Shown here: one piece after another, positions 1-10,207 of the stretch
Layout of the letters: the number at the start of each line of letters is the position of its first letter
Numbering within the stretch: position 1 is the first letter of the stretch
Origin: an uncultured Pelagibacteraceae bacterium
GTDB lineage: Bacteria; Pseudomonadota; Alphaproteobacteria; Pelagibacterales; Pelagibacteraceae
Reading direction: 5' to 3'
Length of the DNA stretch: 64,000 bases
Assembly: GCA_902603625.1 (NCBI GenBank)
Contig: CACKVM010000002.1
Span: forward strand, 1 to 64,000
Notes under the pieces: generated by a model
Databases searched by the model: none
Told to the model about the DNA's origin: nothing
What the model saw: only the letters and a program-made list of their open reading frames with translations
Translations under genes and position numbers: made by a program

Positions 1-368
1 ATTAATATATCCTTTTTTTGATTAATCTTATTTTCTAATAAAAGTGGAATATCTAAAATAACAATTTTTTTATTTTTGTTTTTTTTTAAAAATAAATTCA
101 TTTTTTTTCTTACTTCTAAGTGAACTACTTTAACTATTTTTGTTAAATTATATTTATTTCCTAAAATAGCATTAGTAATTTCTTTCTTATTTACTGGAAA
201 CGAGAAAATATATTTAGGTAAAGTACTTTTTAATTTTTTGTAAATTTTTTTATTATTTTTATATATTTTAGAAACCTCTAAATCAGCATTGAATACAGGG
301 TAACCAAAACATTTTGCTACGAAACTTTTTCCTGATCCAATACTGCCTAGAATTCCTACTCTTATCAT
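1..368 (-). CDS. coaE: Dephospho-CoA kinase, partial (C-terminus outside window)
   Basis: Reverse translation starts MIRVGILGSIGSGKSFVAKCFG (P-loop); ATGA overlap with aroE stop; not in ORF track because it runs off the edge. Confidence 0.85.
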   Translation of the reverse strand, partial: MIRVGILGSIGSGKSFVAKCFGYPVFNADLEVSKIYKNNKKIYKKLKSTLPKYIFSFPVNKKEITNAILGNKYNLTKIVKVVHLEVRKKMNLFLKKNKNKKIVILDIPLLLENKINQKKDIL

Positions 369-1159
369 CTATCTAAAAGTTTAATGACTTCACTATTTAT
401 TTCTGGTTCTATACCGTGCCATAATTTAAATGAGGCAAATGCTTGATAAATAAACATATATTTACCATTTTCTACTTTATTTTCCAGGTCTTTACCTGTT
501 TTAAGGAAGTGTGTCTCACTTGGATTGTAAATTACATCATAAAAAAATTTATTTTTTCCTACTTTAGAAAAATTAAGTTTAAGATTGTCTTCTTTTTTTA
601 AGCCGACACTGGTAGCATTAATAACAATATCAAATTCTGGAATTTCTCCCCAATCCACTATTATTAAATCTTCAAATAGTTTTTTTAAATAATTTGTGTT
701 CTCTTTAGTTCTATTACTAATTATTATTTTAGATACTTTCATTTTCTTAAGTGCATAAATTATTGATGATACGACGCCTCCTGATCCTAAAATAAGCACT
801 ATTTTATTTTTTAGGTCTATATTAAAATTCTTTATTCCCAACTCAAACCCTTTGATATCTGTATTGTAGCCAACTACTTTATTGTGTTCTAGACAAACAG
901 TATTAACTGATTGTGTGTCCTCAGCTTCCTCACTTAATTCATCTAAGTGTCTAATAATAGTTTTTTTAAAAGGAACTGTTACATTTATTCCATTAATTTC
1001 TTTTTTTTTGATTTGATTAATAATACTTGAAATCTCCTCCTCTTTTATTTCCTTTTTTTCATAAATTGCATTTATATTATTCTTTTTTATCCAATAGTTG
1101 TGTAATTGTGGTGAAAGAGAGTGTTTAATTGGATTTCCAATAACTATAAATTTTTTCAT
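365..1159 (-). CDS. aroE: Shikimate dehydrogenase
   Basis: GNPIKHSLSPQLHN motif, NVTVPFK, GSGGVVSSI. Confidence 0.95.
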   Translation of the reverse strand: MKKFIVIGNPIKHSLSPQLHNYWIKKNNINAIYEKKEIKEEEISSIINQIKKKEINGINVTVPFKKTIIRHLDELSEEAEDTQSVNTVCLEHNKVVGYNTDIKGFELGIKNFNIDLKNKIVLILGSGGVVSSIIYALKKMKVSKIIISNRTKENTNYLKKLFEDLIIVDWGEIPEFDIVINATSVGLKKEDNLKLNFSKVGKNKFFYDVIYNPSETHFLKTGKDLENKVENGKYMFIYQAFASFKLWHGIEPEINSEVIKLLDR

Positions 1160-1743
1160 TTTATATCGTTTAAATATTCCTTAATTTTTTTTATTGGTAA
1201 GCCCATAATTGTATCTGCATCACCATCAATTTTTGAAAATAAATTTCTACCTTCCCCTTCTATTTGATAAACATTGTATGCATATAATTTTTCGTCAGAT
1301 ATTTTAGATAAATATAATTTTAAATCAGTTTCTGAAAAATTTTTCATAACCAATGAAGCTCTATCAGTATAATTCCACAACATAGAGCCATTTTTAGAAA
1401 TACAAACAGAGCTTATTAATAAATGCTCTTTACCGTTTAGTTTTTTTAAGATATCTAAAGCATCCTCCCTATTAATTGGTTTTGATATTAATTCTCCATT
1501 TAAATCTATAACACTATCAGCCCCCAAAACTAGTTTGTTATTTATTTTTAAACTTACTTTATTCGCCTTCAACTCTGCTAAGTTTTTTGATATTAAATCA
1601 GGTGAAGCTTTAATTTTTTTCAAACTTTCTTTTACAGGATCCTCGTCGACATTAGAAGGTTCGACTCTATTAGGAATATTGTGTTTATCTAATATATCTT
1701 TTCTTACCTTGCTTTTTGAGGCAAGAATTATTTCATTTAACAT
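1156..1743 (-). CDS. maf: Maf-like nucleotide pyrophosphatase
   Basis: LASKSKVRKDIL, GADSVIDLNGE motifs. Confidence 0.9.
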   Translation of the reverse strand: MLNEIILASKSKVRKDILDKHNIPNRVEPSNVDEDPVKESLKKIKASPDLISKNLAELKANKVSLKINNKLVLGADSVIDLNGELISKPINREDALDILKKLNGKEHLLISSVCISKNGSMLWNYTDRASLVMKNFSETDLKLYLSKISDEKLYAYNVYQIEGEGRNLFSKIDGDADTIMGLPIKKIKEYLNDIK

Positions 1744-2560
1744 TGTTCAAATAGATTTCATGCATTTTAATTATTGATGCCGCTGTTTCTTCTACTGACT
1801 TTCTGGTTACATCAATTGAGGGCCATTTATATTTTTTAAATGTTTTTTTCGCCTCATCAATCTCTCTTTTTATATTGACCAGATTAGTATAATTTTTGTT
1901 TTCTGTCTCTCTTAAGGAGTTCATTCGGTTTTTCCTTAACTCTACTAATCTTTCTGGTTCTGTATTAAGTCCAATTACACAAGTTAACTTTGGATTATCT
2001 TTTAATTTTAAAGGTAAAGAATTTTCGTTTACTAGAGGTATATTTGAAGTTTTAAAACCTTTGTTAGCTAAATAGATTGAAGTTGGAGTTTTGCTTGTTC
2101 TGCTTACACCAATTAACACAATATCTGATTTATCTATTTCATTTACTAAATTTCCATCATCATGATTCATGGTAAATTGAATAGCTTCTATTCTTTCATA
2201 ATACTCGTCATTGAGTACATGTTGAGCACTTGGCTCATGAGACGCTTTTTGATTTAGAATTTTTGAAAAATTTAGAATTAAATTTCCTAAAACTCCAAAG
2301 CAAGGAATTTTCTTTTCATTGCTTTTATTAGCCAAATATTTTGCAAGATTATTGTCAACAATTGTATAAAGAATTACCGAATTATTATTTTTTTTTGCCT
2401 TTTCTAAAATTTTTAGAATTTGATTTTCAGTTCTAGTAAAAGAATAAGAATTAACATTATAATTAATATTTTTAAATTGTGCTTTAAGGGCTAAAAATAT
2501 TCTATCTAAAGTTTCACCTGTTGAATCAGAGATTAAATAAATTTGAAATGTATTACTCAT
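1733..2560 (-). CDS. ppsR: Pyruvate,phosphate dikinase / PEP synthase regulatory protein (DUF299)
   Basis: LISDSTGETLDRI, GVSRTSKTPTSIYLANKG motifs. Confidence 0.9.
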   Translation of the reverse strand: MSNTFQIYLISDSTGETLDRIFLALKAQFKNINYNVNSYSFTRTENQILKILEKAKKNNNSVILYTIVDNNLAKYLANKSNEKKIPCFGVLGNLILNFSKILNQKASHEPSAQHVLNDEYYERIEAIQFTMNHDDGNLVNEIDKSDIVLIGVSRTSKTPTSIYLANKGFKTSNIPLVNENSLPLKLKDNPKLTCVIGLNTEPERLVELRKNRMNSLRETENKNYTNLVNIKREIDEAKKTFKKYKWPSIDVTRKSVEETAASIIKMHEIYLNNVK

Positions 2561-2832
2561 GAATAATTTGTTAATAAATTTTTATTATTTTAATAAATTT
2601 TGTATATTTAGATATTGTTTAATTAATGTTGTAAAATAAGAACTTTATTCACAAAAATAAACAAATCTGACTAATAATACACCAAACTTAATAAATTAAA
2701 AAAAAGCTGCATTTTGAACAATATTAATTATCTTAATATCAGATAAACTGTTGATATAATGTTAATAAAATTTAATCAACGTTATTCACAAGCTATATTA
2801 ATACTAAAATTAAATATATTTATTAATTAATT
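2561..2832. other. Candidate chromosomal replication origin (oriC)
   Basis: 272 bp AT-rich gap between ppsR and hemE; two TTATTCACA DnaA-box-like 9-mers (2645-2653, 2782-2790); 12-bp direct repeat TTAATAAATTTT (2571-2582, 2590-2601); genes diverge from it. Confidence 0.65.
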
Positions 2833-3741
2833 ATGTCTCCTATCGAGGAAGTAATTTTAAACAAAAACGTTAATATAAATCCAATATGGATAATGAGACA
2901 AGCAGGTAGGTATTTACCTGAATTTAGAAAAATAAGGAAAGAAAACCCAGATTTTATTAAATTATGCCTTAACGAAAAGTTATCTACTGAGTTAACGCTA
3001 CAACCATTAATTAGGTATGATTTGGATGCAGCAATAATTTTTTCTGATATTTTAATGTTACCTTATGGATTAAATCAAAAAATAGAATTTATAAAAGGAA
3101 CTGGACCTATATTGGGCAACATAAATTTAGAAAATATTTCAAAATTAACTGAAAGTGATTTTATTAAAAAGGTAAATCCAGTTTATAAATTAATAAATTT
3201 GGTAAAAAATAATAAAATTACTAAAAACAAAACCACAATAGGATTTGTTGGAGCTCCATGGACCTTGTTAGTTTATATGTTAAATCAAGAATCACCTAAG
3301 AGTGGCTTAAAAAAAGATTTTTTTGGTGATGAAAATTTAATTAATAACATTTTAGCAATTATAGAAAGATTTTTAAAAATACATATCAAGCATCAAATAA
3401 ATAGTGGTGCACAGATCATTCAAATTTTTGATAGTTGGGCTGGTTTATTAGAAGAAAAAGATTTGCCAAATTATATTTACAAACCAACATCAAACTTAGC
3501 TGAGTATATTAAGTCCTTTAATGTTCCAGTTATATGTTTTCCAAGAAACATTAAAAACTACAAAGAATATTGTGATGTCGTTAATCCAAGTGTCATTTGT
3601 ATTGATTACAATACGGATCCAAAACAAATTTCCAGAAATATTAATATTCCTGTTCAAGGCGGGATGGATCCTAAAATCTTATTAACTGACAAGGAAAACT
3701 TAAAAAAAGAGGTAAATGAAAGAAATAGTATTAGATACTGA
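2833..3741 (+). CDS. hemE: Uroporphyrinogen decarboxylase, apparently truncated at C-terminus
   Basis: IWIMRQAGRYLPEFR, GFVGAPWTLLVYML, QIFDSWAG motifs; ends after QGGMDPKILL without the family C-terminal NLGHGI segment; overlaps dnaQ. Confidence 0.88.
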   Translation: MSPIEEVILNKNVNINPIWIMRQAGRYLPEFRKIRKENPDFIKLCLNEKLSTELTLQPLIRYDLDAAIIFSDILMLPYGLNQKIEFIKGTGPILGNINLENISKLTESDFIKKVNPVYKLINLVKNNKITKNKTTIGFVGAPWTLLVYMLNQESPKSGLKKDFFGDENLINNILAIIERFLKIHIKHQINSGAQIIQIFDSWAGLLEEKDLPNYIYKPTSNLAEYIKSFNVPVICFPRNIKNYKEYCDVVNPSVICIDYNTDPKQISRNINIPVQGGMDPKILLTDKENLKKEVNERNSIRY

Positions 3742-4381
3742 AACTACAGGCATTTCAGCAAAAGAAGGGCACAGAATAGTTGAAATTGGTTGTATTGAAT
3801 TAGAAAATTTAATACCAACTAAAAAAAAATTTCACAGTTATTTAAATCCAGAAAGAAAAGTCTCAGAAAAGGCTTTAGAAGTTCATGGTTACACAGATGA
3901 TTTTTTATCTAATCAAAAAAAATTTAAAGAAGTAGTAGATGACTTTTTAAATTTCATTGATGGAAAAAAATTGATAATACATAATGCTAATTTTGATCTA
4001 GAGTTTTTAAATAAAGAACTTAAATTATTAGGCAAAGGAAAGATTAATAATGAAATTGTTGACACACTTGTTTTAGCTCGCGATAAATTTCCAGGTGCTT
4101 CAATAAGTCTGGATGCATTATGTAAAAGATATAGAATTGATAATTCAAAGAGAGTAAATCATACTGCTCTTATCGACTGTGATTTATTAGCGAAAGTATA
4201 TATTAATTTAATTGATCAAAAAGAACCATCATTAAACTTTCAAGCACAAGATGAAAAATCTCAAATTTTAGATAGAGAGAGTTTATTATATTTCAAAAAA
4301 ATAATTAAGCCTACTCCTCAGGAACTTAAAAAACATGAAGATTTTTTAAAAATAAATTTAAAAAAAAATTTTTTTAATTAA
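3716..4381 (+). CDS. dnaQ: DNA polymerase III epsilon subunit
   Basis: VLDTETTGISAKEGHRIVEIG; HNANFDLEFLN exonuclease motifs. Confidence 0.93.
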   Translation: MKEIVLDTETTGISAKEGHRIVEIGCIELENLIPTKKKFHSYLNPERKVSEKALEVHGYTDDFLSNQKKFKEVVDDFLNFIDGKKLIIHNANFDLEFLNKELKLLGKGKINNEIVDTLVLARDKFPGASISLDALCKRYRIDNSKRVNHTALIDCDLLAKVYINLIDQKEPSLNFQAQDEKSQILDRESLLYFKKIIKPTPQELKKHEDFLKINLKKNFFN

Positions 4382-4799
4382 ATTTTTCGTTATACAATTT
4401 TGTAAAATCTATCTTTTTTTCCAGCTTAATTGATGGATGGCCAGAATTATGCATTAAATTTAAAAAAGCATTTTCTAATTCAGGATATATTTTATTAGGA
4501 ACATCACACAAGATTATTCTTTCCAAATCTTTCTTTTCTTTAATTTCTTCATTAATTCTTACTATTGATGCATAAACTATTTCGTAGTAGGATTTTTTTT
4601 CATTTGGTTCCTTATCCTCAAATTTCAAAGTAGTATTAATTTCAATTAATTTATTTTTTAAAGGCTTAGATGTGATGTCAATATTTAATTGATATTTTGA
4701 AATATTATCTTTAACAAATAAAAAAGTCTCTATATCGCGTGTTTCACTTGACATATCTTTAATATATTTTGCTAGGATTTTAAACTTTTCTGTCGTCAT
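4374..4799 (-). CDS. secB: SecB-like protein-export chaperone (divergent)
   Basis: C-terminal SGHPSIKLEKKIDFTKLY resembles SecB GGFPPLxLDPIDFxxLY; adjacent to dnaQ as in other alphaproteobacteria. Confidence 0.75.
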   Translation of the reverse strand: MTTEKFKILAKYIKDMSSETRDIETFLFVKDNISKYQLNIDITSKPLKNKLIEINTTLKFEDKEPNEKKSYYEIVYASIVRINEEIKEKKDLERIILCDVPNKIYPELENAFLNLMHNSGHPSIKLEKKIDFTKLYNEKFN

Positions 4800-5205
4800 C
4801 TTCTTCTATTTCCTCAAATTCGCCTTCAATAAAATTTTTTTTGTTTGTTTGTTTTTCATTAAACTTTTTTGATAAATTTCCAAAAATTAATTTTCTACTC
4901 AATGGGAAAATTAATAAAAAACCTATTAAGTCAGTTGCAAAACCAGGAATTATCAAAAGAATGGCTGCAAAGGCTATTGCTGCGCTAGAAATAATTTCAT
5001 ACGCTGGAACTTCATTTTTAATTACTTGTACAAAACCAGATCTTATAGTGTTAATACCCTCGTATTTTGCGTAATAAACTCCTATAATTGCAGTAATAAA
5101 TATAAGCAAAACTGTGTTAAATGCTCCTATTTGAGAGCCAATCTTTATAAATAAGTAAATTTCTAAAGCAGGGATTAAAATTATTGATAAAAGGACTGTG
5201 TTCAT
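4780..5205 (-). CDS. fxsA: FxsA family membrane protein
   Basis: PALEIYLFIKIGSQIG, LIIPGFATDLIGFLLIFP. Confidence 0.85.
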   Translation of the reverse strand: MNTVLLSIILIPALEIYLFIKIGSQIGAFNTVLLIFITAIIGVYYAKYEGINTIRSGFVQVIKNEVPAYEIISSAAIAFAAILLIIPGFATDLIGFLLIFPLSRKLIFGNLSKKFNEKQTNKKNFIEGEFEEIEEDDDRKV

Positions 5206-5213
5206 TTGTCTTT

Positions 5214-5256
5214 AATGTAATTGTTAGTTGAAATATATCAACAGAGTAATTACATT
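5214..5256. promoter_or_regulatory. Interrupted palindrome in the fxsA/Tim44-like divergent gap
   Basis: AATGTAATT ... GTTGA-AATATA-TCAAC ... AATTACATT. Confidence 0.45.
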
Positions 5257-5262
5257 CAGGCC

Positions 5263-5859
5263 ATGAACAGTAGCTTTGAATATATTGATATCATATTGTT
5301 AGCGATGATTGCTGGGTTCATTTTTTTAAGATTAAGGGGAATATTAGGAAAAAGAACAGGATTTGAGGGTAAATCTACATCGCAATTCGAAAATGTCATA
5401 AATAATGTTCAAGTAAAAAATACCAATATTGAGAATGGTGAATTTGACAAAAATGCACAAAAAGATTTTCTAAAAGGAGCAGAAATCGCTTATGAAACAA
5501 TTATAACTGACTTTAGTGATAACGATAATAAGTTAATTGCAAGTAAACCATTGTTGAGTAAAAAGATTTTTGATCAATTTAATGAGGCTCTAAAAGAAAG
5601 AGGTAAAAGAGGTCATTATGCAAACATTACTTTTATAGGTGTAAATTCTGCTAAAATAAAAGAGCATAAAAAAATTGATAAAATTTTAAGTGTTACAGTC
5701 GATTTCGTTGCAGAAGTAATTACTTGTATCAGAGACAAAGAAAATAATGTGATTTCTGGGGACCCTGAAAAAATTAAAAAAATTTATGATACATGGGTTT
5801 TTTCAAAAGACGTACGAAACAATAATCCGAATTGGCAATTAGTTGATACTTTAACATAA
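5263..5859 (+). CDS. Tim44-like domain protein
   Basis: Likely start MNSSFEYIDIILLAMIAGFIFLRLRGILGKRTG; the track start at 5221 is upstream of the conserved Met. Confidence 0.85.
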   Translation: MNSSFEYIDIILLAMIAGFIFLRLRGILGKRTGFEGKSTSQFENVINNVQVKNTNIENGEFDKNAQKDFLKGAEIAYETIITDFSDNDNKLIASKPLLSKKIFDQFNEALKERGKRGHYANITFIGVNSAKIKEHKKIDKILSVTVDFVAEVITCIRDKENNVISGDPEKIKKIYDTWVFSKDVRNNNPNWQLVDTLT

Positions 5860-6276
5860 TTGAGCAATAAAATTTCAGATAAAGATAAAAAAGATTGGGA
5901 AAATTTTATAACAGATCAATCTAGATTAAATAATAAAGATTTAGATTCCTCAAAAAAAAATATTGTTAAAACAAAACGATATGATTTTCATGGTTATTCA
6001 TTAGATGAAGCAAATAAAAAAATTGATAGCTTGATTAAATCTGCATTTTCAGATGGAGTTCGTAAAATTATTGTCGTTACAGGAAAAGGACTTCACTCAG
6101 AAAATGAAAAAGATCCATATAAATCGAAAGATTTAAGTATACTTAAATATTCATTACCTGAGTATATTAATAATAATTTTGAATTAAGTAATTTAATAAA
6201 TGAGATTAAAGAAGCAAGTATTGAAGATGGAGGCTCAGGAGCTTTCTATATTTATCTTAAAAAAAAAATTAAATAA
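5860..6276 (+). CDS. Smr domain protein
   Basis: DFHGYSLDEA ... VVTGKGLHS ... GGSGAFYIYLKK. Confidence 0.85.
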   Translation: MSNKISDKDKKDWENFITDQSRLNNKDLDSSKKNIVKTKRYDFHGYSLDEANKKIDSLIKSAFSDGVRKIIVVTGKGLHSENEKDPYKSKDLSILKYSLPEYINNNFELSNLINEIKEASIEDGGSGAFYIYLKKKIK

Positions 6277-6286
6277 TTAATTTTAT

Positions 6287-7660
6287 TTATAATATAAATT
6301 TTGATAAGTCTGTATCTTTAACTAAATTATCAAGATTTTTCTCTATATAATTTTTATCAATTATAATTTTTTCACCTGCTCTATCTGTTGCAGTGAAACT
6401 AATTTCATCTAGAATTTTTTCAATAATAGTATGTAATCTTCTTGCACCAATATTTTCTACAGATGAATTAACTTCAGAAGCAATTTTCGCTATAGCATCT
6501 ATTCCATCATCAGAAAATTTAAGATCAACGTCTTCTGTCTTCAAAAGTGCAATATATTGTTTAATTAAGCTAAAATCTGGTTCCTTTAAAATTCTTTTAA
6601 AATCCTCACTTGTTAAAGCCTCTAACTCAACTCTTATTGGTAATCTACCTTGTAATTCAGGTAATAAGTCAGATGGTTTTGCAAGCTGAAAAGCCCCTGA
6701 AGCAATAAATAAAATATGATCAGTTTTTATTGGACCATACTTTGTGTTCACAGTAGTTCCTTCAATTAAAGGTAACAAATCTCTCTGTACACCTTCTCTA
6801 GAAACGTCACCACCAACCCTATCAGTTCTTCCTGAAATTTTATCTATTTCATCTAAAAACACTATCCCATTATTTTCAGTGGATATTTTCGCTGATTTAA
6901 TAATTTTATCTTGTTCAATTAATTTATCTGACTCATCGTTAATTAAAATTTCATGAGATTCTTTTACTGTCATTTTTCTTTTCTTTTCTTTAGCACCCAT
7001 TGATTTACCAAGCATTTCACCTATATTGATCATTCCAACATTAGCGCCTGGCATTCCTGGTATTTCAAACGATGTAGCGTTATTTCCTGAATCGCTAACT
7101 GCTATTTCTATCTCATTATTATCTAAATCACCATTTCTGAGTCTTTGTCTAAAACTTTCTCTAGTTGCTGCACTTGCTTTTTTACCAACTAGTGCATCCA
7201 AGACTTTTTCCTCTGCAAGCTTTTGAGCCTTTGCCTTTACCTCTTTTCTTTTTTTTACTTTCTCCATTGATATTGCAATTTCTACCAGGTCTCTAACTAT
7301 TTGTTCCACATCTCTTCCAACATAACCAACCTCAGTAAATCTTGTAGCTTCAACTTTCACAAATGGAGCTTCTGCAAGTTTAGATAATCTTCTAGAAATT
7401 TCTGTCTTACCTACTCCTGTTGGTCCAATCATTAAAATATTTTTTGGTAATACCTCATTTTTCATTTCACCTTCTAGAGCTTGTCTTCTCCATCTATTTC
7501 GTAAGGCTACAGCTACAGCTTTTTTAGCTTTATTTTGACCAACTACAAATCTATCTAGTTCAGAAACTATTTCTCTAGGTGATAATGAGCTTACTAATGA
7601 GGCTCCATCTTTCTTGTTTTTATCTTTTGGGTGTAATTGAGTTACGTTTGATTTATCCAT
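6287..7660 (-). CDS. hslU: ATP-dependent protease ATPase subunit HslU
   Basis: [33 protein letters not shown]; Walker [10 protein letters not shown]. Confidence 0.97.
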   Translation of the reverse strand: MDKSNVTQLHPKDKNKKDGASLVSSLSPREIVSELDRFVVGQNKAKKAVAVALRNRWRRQALEGEMKNEVLPKNILMIGPTGVGKTEISRRLSKLAEAPFVKVEATRFTEVGYVGRDVEQIVRDLVEIAISMEKVKKRKEVKAKAQKLAEEKVLDALVGKKASAATRESFRQRLRNGDLDNNEIEIAVSDSGNNATSFEIPGMPGANVGMINIGEMLGKSMGAKEKKRKMTVKESHEILINDESDKLIEQDKIIKSAKISTENNGIVFLDEIDKISGRTDRVGGDVSREGVQRDLLPLIEGTTVNTKYGPIKTDHILFIASGAFQLAKPSDLLPELQGRLPIRVELEALTSEDFKRILKEPDFSLIKQYIALLKTEDVDLKFSDDGIDAIAKIASEVNSSVENIGARRLHTIIEKILDEISFTATDRAGEKIIIDKNYIEKNLDNLVKDTDLSKFIL

Positions 7661-8175
7661 TATATTTTTTCAACTTTGACATTTTCGTTTGTAAAAACAC
7701 AGATATCGGCTGCAACTTTTATAGCTTTCTTTGCAACTTCCTCTGCTGATATATTACTTTCCATTAAAACTTTCCCTGCAGCTAAAGCATAATTTCCACC
7801 AGAGCCAATGCCAATCACATCTCCTTCAGGTTCAAGAACATCACCAGTACCAGAAATTATATAACTATTTTTTTTATCACCAACTGCCATTAGTGCTTCT
7901 AATCTTCTTAAATATTTATCTGTTCTCCAGTCTTTAGCTAATTCAACAGCAGCCCTAGACAAGTTGCCAGCATGTTTTTCTAATTTTCCCTCTAATCTTT
8001 CAAACAATGTTAAGGCATCAGCTGTTGATCCAGCAAAACCAGCTACAACATCTCTCTTCTCAATTTTTCTGACCTTTGAGGCAGTACTTTTTACGACAGT
8101 GTTTCCCATACTCACTTGTCCGTCGCCAGCCACCACTACTTCATCGTTTTTTCTAACTAACACAATCGTTGTCAT
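7660..8175 (-). CDS. hslV: ATP-dependent protease peptidase subunit HslV
   Basis: [26 protein letters not shown]. Confidence 0.97.
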   Translation of the reverse strand: MTTIVLVRKNDEVVVAGDGQVSMGNTVVKSTASKVRKIEKRDVVAGFAGSTADALTLFERLEGKLEKHAGNLSRAAVELAKDWRTDKYLRRLEALMAVGDKKNSYIISGTGDVLEPEGDVIGIGSGGNYALAAGKVLMESNISAEEVAKKAIKVAADICVFTNENVKVEKI

Positions 8176-8266
8176 AGCCTATACATGGATATTAAATTTG
8201 ATAGTTCAAGCCCAGGTTTAGTATTATTGCCATAATCGAATAATATATGTATACCTGTTTTTAATT

Positions 8267-8857
8267 ATGAAGCGTAAAGGTAAAATAAGTAGGAAAACAA
8301 AAGAAACAAGCATTAGTGTTGATTTAAACATTGACGGCAAAGGTAAATACAAAATTGACACAGGAATAGGTTTTTTAAACCATATGCTTGAACAACTATC
8401 AAAGCATTCTTCAATAGATATGAATATAAAAGCTAAAGGCGACACTCATATTGATTTACACCACACAACTGAGGATACAGGAATTGCTATTGGCGAAGCG
8501 TTAAAAAAAGCTTTAAATAAATCTGTTGGAATTAAAAGGTATGCTCATGCGATGATACCAATGGATGAAACTTTATCACGTGTAGCAATTGATATTTCAA
8601 ATAGACCTTATTTAATTTGGAAAGTAAATCTAAAAGTAGAAAAGCTCGGCGAGATGGACACTGAACTTTTTAAAGAATGGTTTCAAGCGTTTTCTCAAGC
8701 TGCTGGAATTACTCTACACGTTGAAAATATTTATGGGGACAATAGTCACCACATTATTGAGTCTTGTTATAAAGGATTAGCAAGATCATTAAGAACTGCT
8801 TTGGAAATAGATCCAAGGAATAAAAAAACAATTCCATCTACAAAAGGTTCTTTATAG
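8267..8857 (+). CDS. hisB: Imidazoleglycerol-phosphate dehydratase
   Basis: [32 protein letters not shown]. Confidence 0.97.
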   Translation: MKRKGKISRKTKETSISVDLNIDGKGKYKIDTGIGFLNHMLEQLSKHSSIDMNIKAKGDTHIDLHHTTEDTGIAIGEALKKALNKSVGIKRYAHAMIPMDETLSRVAIDISNRPYLIWKVNLKVEKLGEMDTELFKEWFQAFSQAAGITLHVENIYGDNSHHIIESCYKGLARSLRTALEIDPRNKKTIPSTKGSL

Positions 8858-8862
8858 ATTTA

Positions 8863-9489
8863 ATGAACGTTACAATTGTTGATTATAAATCGGGCAATAT
8901 AAGCTCGGTGATAAACTCTTTTGAGGAAGTTGCTAAGGACAAAGTGAATATCGAGGTTACTTCGGATTTAAATAAAATAAAATCAAGTGATAAAGTAGTT
9001 TTACCTGGGCAGGGCTCTTTTAAAAGTTGTGTAGAAGCACTAAATAATATTAATGGCCTTAAAGATATACTTAATGAATTCGCAATAACTAATAAAAAAC
9101 CTCTTCTTGGAATTTGTGTAGGTCTTCAAATGTTTGCCGACATCGGTTATGAAGAAACCGAAACAAAAGGATTAGGTTGGATTGCAGGCAAAGTCTCAAA
9201 AATAGATAATCAAAATGGAAAATTTAAGCTTCCTCATATTGGATGGAATCAAATCAATATTGTAAAAGATAGTAAAATTTTTAAGGATATAAAGGAAAAT
9301 TCTCATATGTATTTTGTTCACAGTTATGAATTTATTCCAGAAGATAAAAATGTGATATCAGCAACAACTGATTATTCATCAAATATTGTTTGTTCTGTTG
9401 AAAAAGAAAATATTTTTGGAACCCAATTTCACCCTGAAAAGAGTGACAAGATGGGACTTAAAATAATTGATAACTTTATAAATTTATAA
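8863..9489 (+). CDS. hisH: Imidazole glycerol phosphate synthase subunit HisH
   Basis: VDYKSGNISSV; LGICVGLQMF; FGTQFHPEKS. Confidence 0.96.
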   Translation: MNVTIVDYKSGNISSVINSFEEVAKDKVNIEVTSDLNKIKSSDKVVLPGQGSFKSCVEALNNINGLKDILNEFAITNKKPLLGICVGLQMFADIGYEETETKGLGWIAGKVSKIDNQNGKFKLPHIGWNQINIVKDSKIFKDIKENSHMYFVHSYEFIPEDKNVISATTDYSSNIVCSVEKENIFGTQFHPEKSDKMGLKIIDNFINL

Positions 9490-9490
9490 A

Positions 9491-10207
9491 ATGAAGATAT
9501 TTCCCGCAATAGATATTAAAGATAAAAAGTGTGTAAGATTAGTGAAAGGAGATTTTGACAACAAGACTGAGTATGACATGTCTCCAATAGAGCAAGCAGG
9601 AAAATATGAAGATCATGGATTTAAAAATTTACACATAGTTGATCTTGATGGGGCTTTAATTGGTGAAACAGTAAATTTAGATATTGTTCAGGATATAGTT
9701 GGTAAATTTAATTTAAAGATCGAGGTAGGTGGTGGTATTAGAAATACTGATAGTATTCAAAAATATATTGATGCTGGTGTTGAGAAAGTAATTTTGGGGA
9801 GTGCTGCTATTAAAGACAAAAATTTTTTAAAAGAATCGTGTGAAAAATTTCAAAATTATATTGCTCTAGGTTTAGATGCTAAAGACGGGTATCTGTCAGT
9901 ATCTGGATGGAAAGAAAGCTCTAACCAACTTGCTTTAGATTACTTAAAAGAAATTAACGACTATGGTGTTAGTAGATTAATTTATACTGATATTAATAAA
10001 GACGGTATGAAACAAAGTCCAAACTTTAATGAAACAATGAAAGTTGCTGAGATGTCAAAGTGCCCTGTAATTATATCAGGTGGTGTTTCATCGATACGTG
10101 ATATTAAAAAAGCAAAGAATTTGAAAAATATTGAAGGAATAATAGTTGGTAAAGCTATATATGATGGAGATATAAAATTAGAGGAATTAGTAAAAGAAGA
10201 TGCTTAA
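9491..10207 (+). CDS. hisA: ProFAR isomerase HisA
   Basis: [19 protein letters not shown]; his operon position. Confidence 0.96.
   Translation: MKIFPAIDIKDKKCVRLVKGDFDNKTEYDMSPIEQAGKYEDHGFKNLHIVDLDGALIGETVNLDIVQDIVGKFNLKIEVGGGIRNTDSIQKYIDAGVEKVILGSAAIKDKNFLKESCEKFQNYIALGLDAKDGYLSVSGWKESSNQLALDYLKEINDYGVSRLIYTDINKDGMKQSPNFNETMKVAEMSKCPVIISGGVSSIRDIKKAKNLKNIEGIIVGKAIYDGDIKLEELVKEDA

Noticed and set aside
6393-7226. Plus-strand ORFs 6393-6689, 6744-6956 and 7026-7226
   Set aside because: Antisense shadows of hslU.
7731-8221. Plus-strand ORFs 7731-7937 and 7964-8221
   Set aside because: Antisense to well-supported hslV; no family resemblance.
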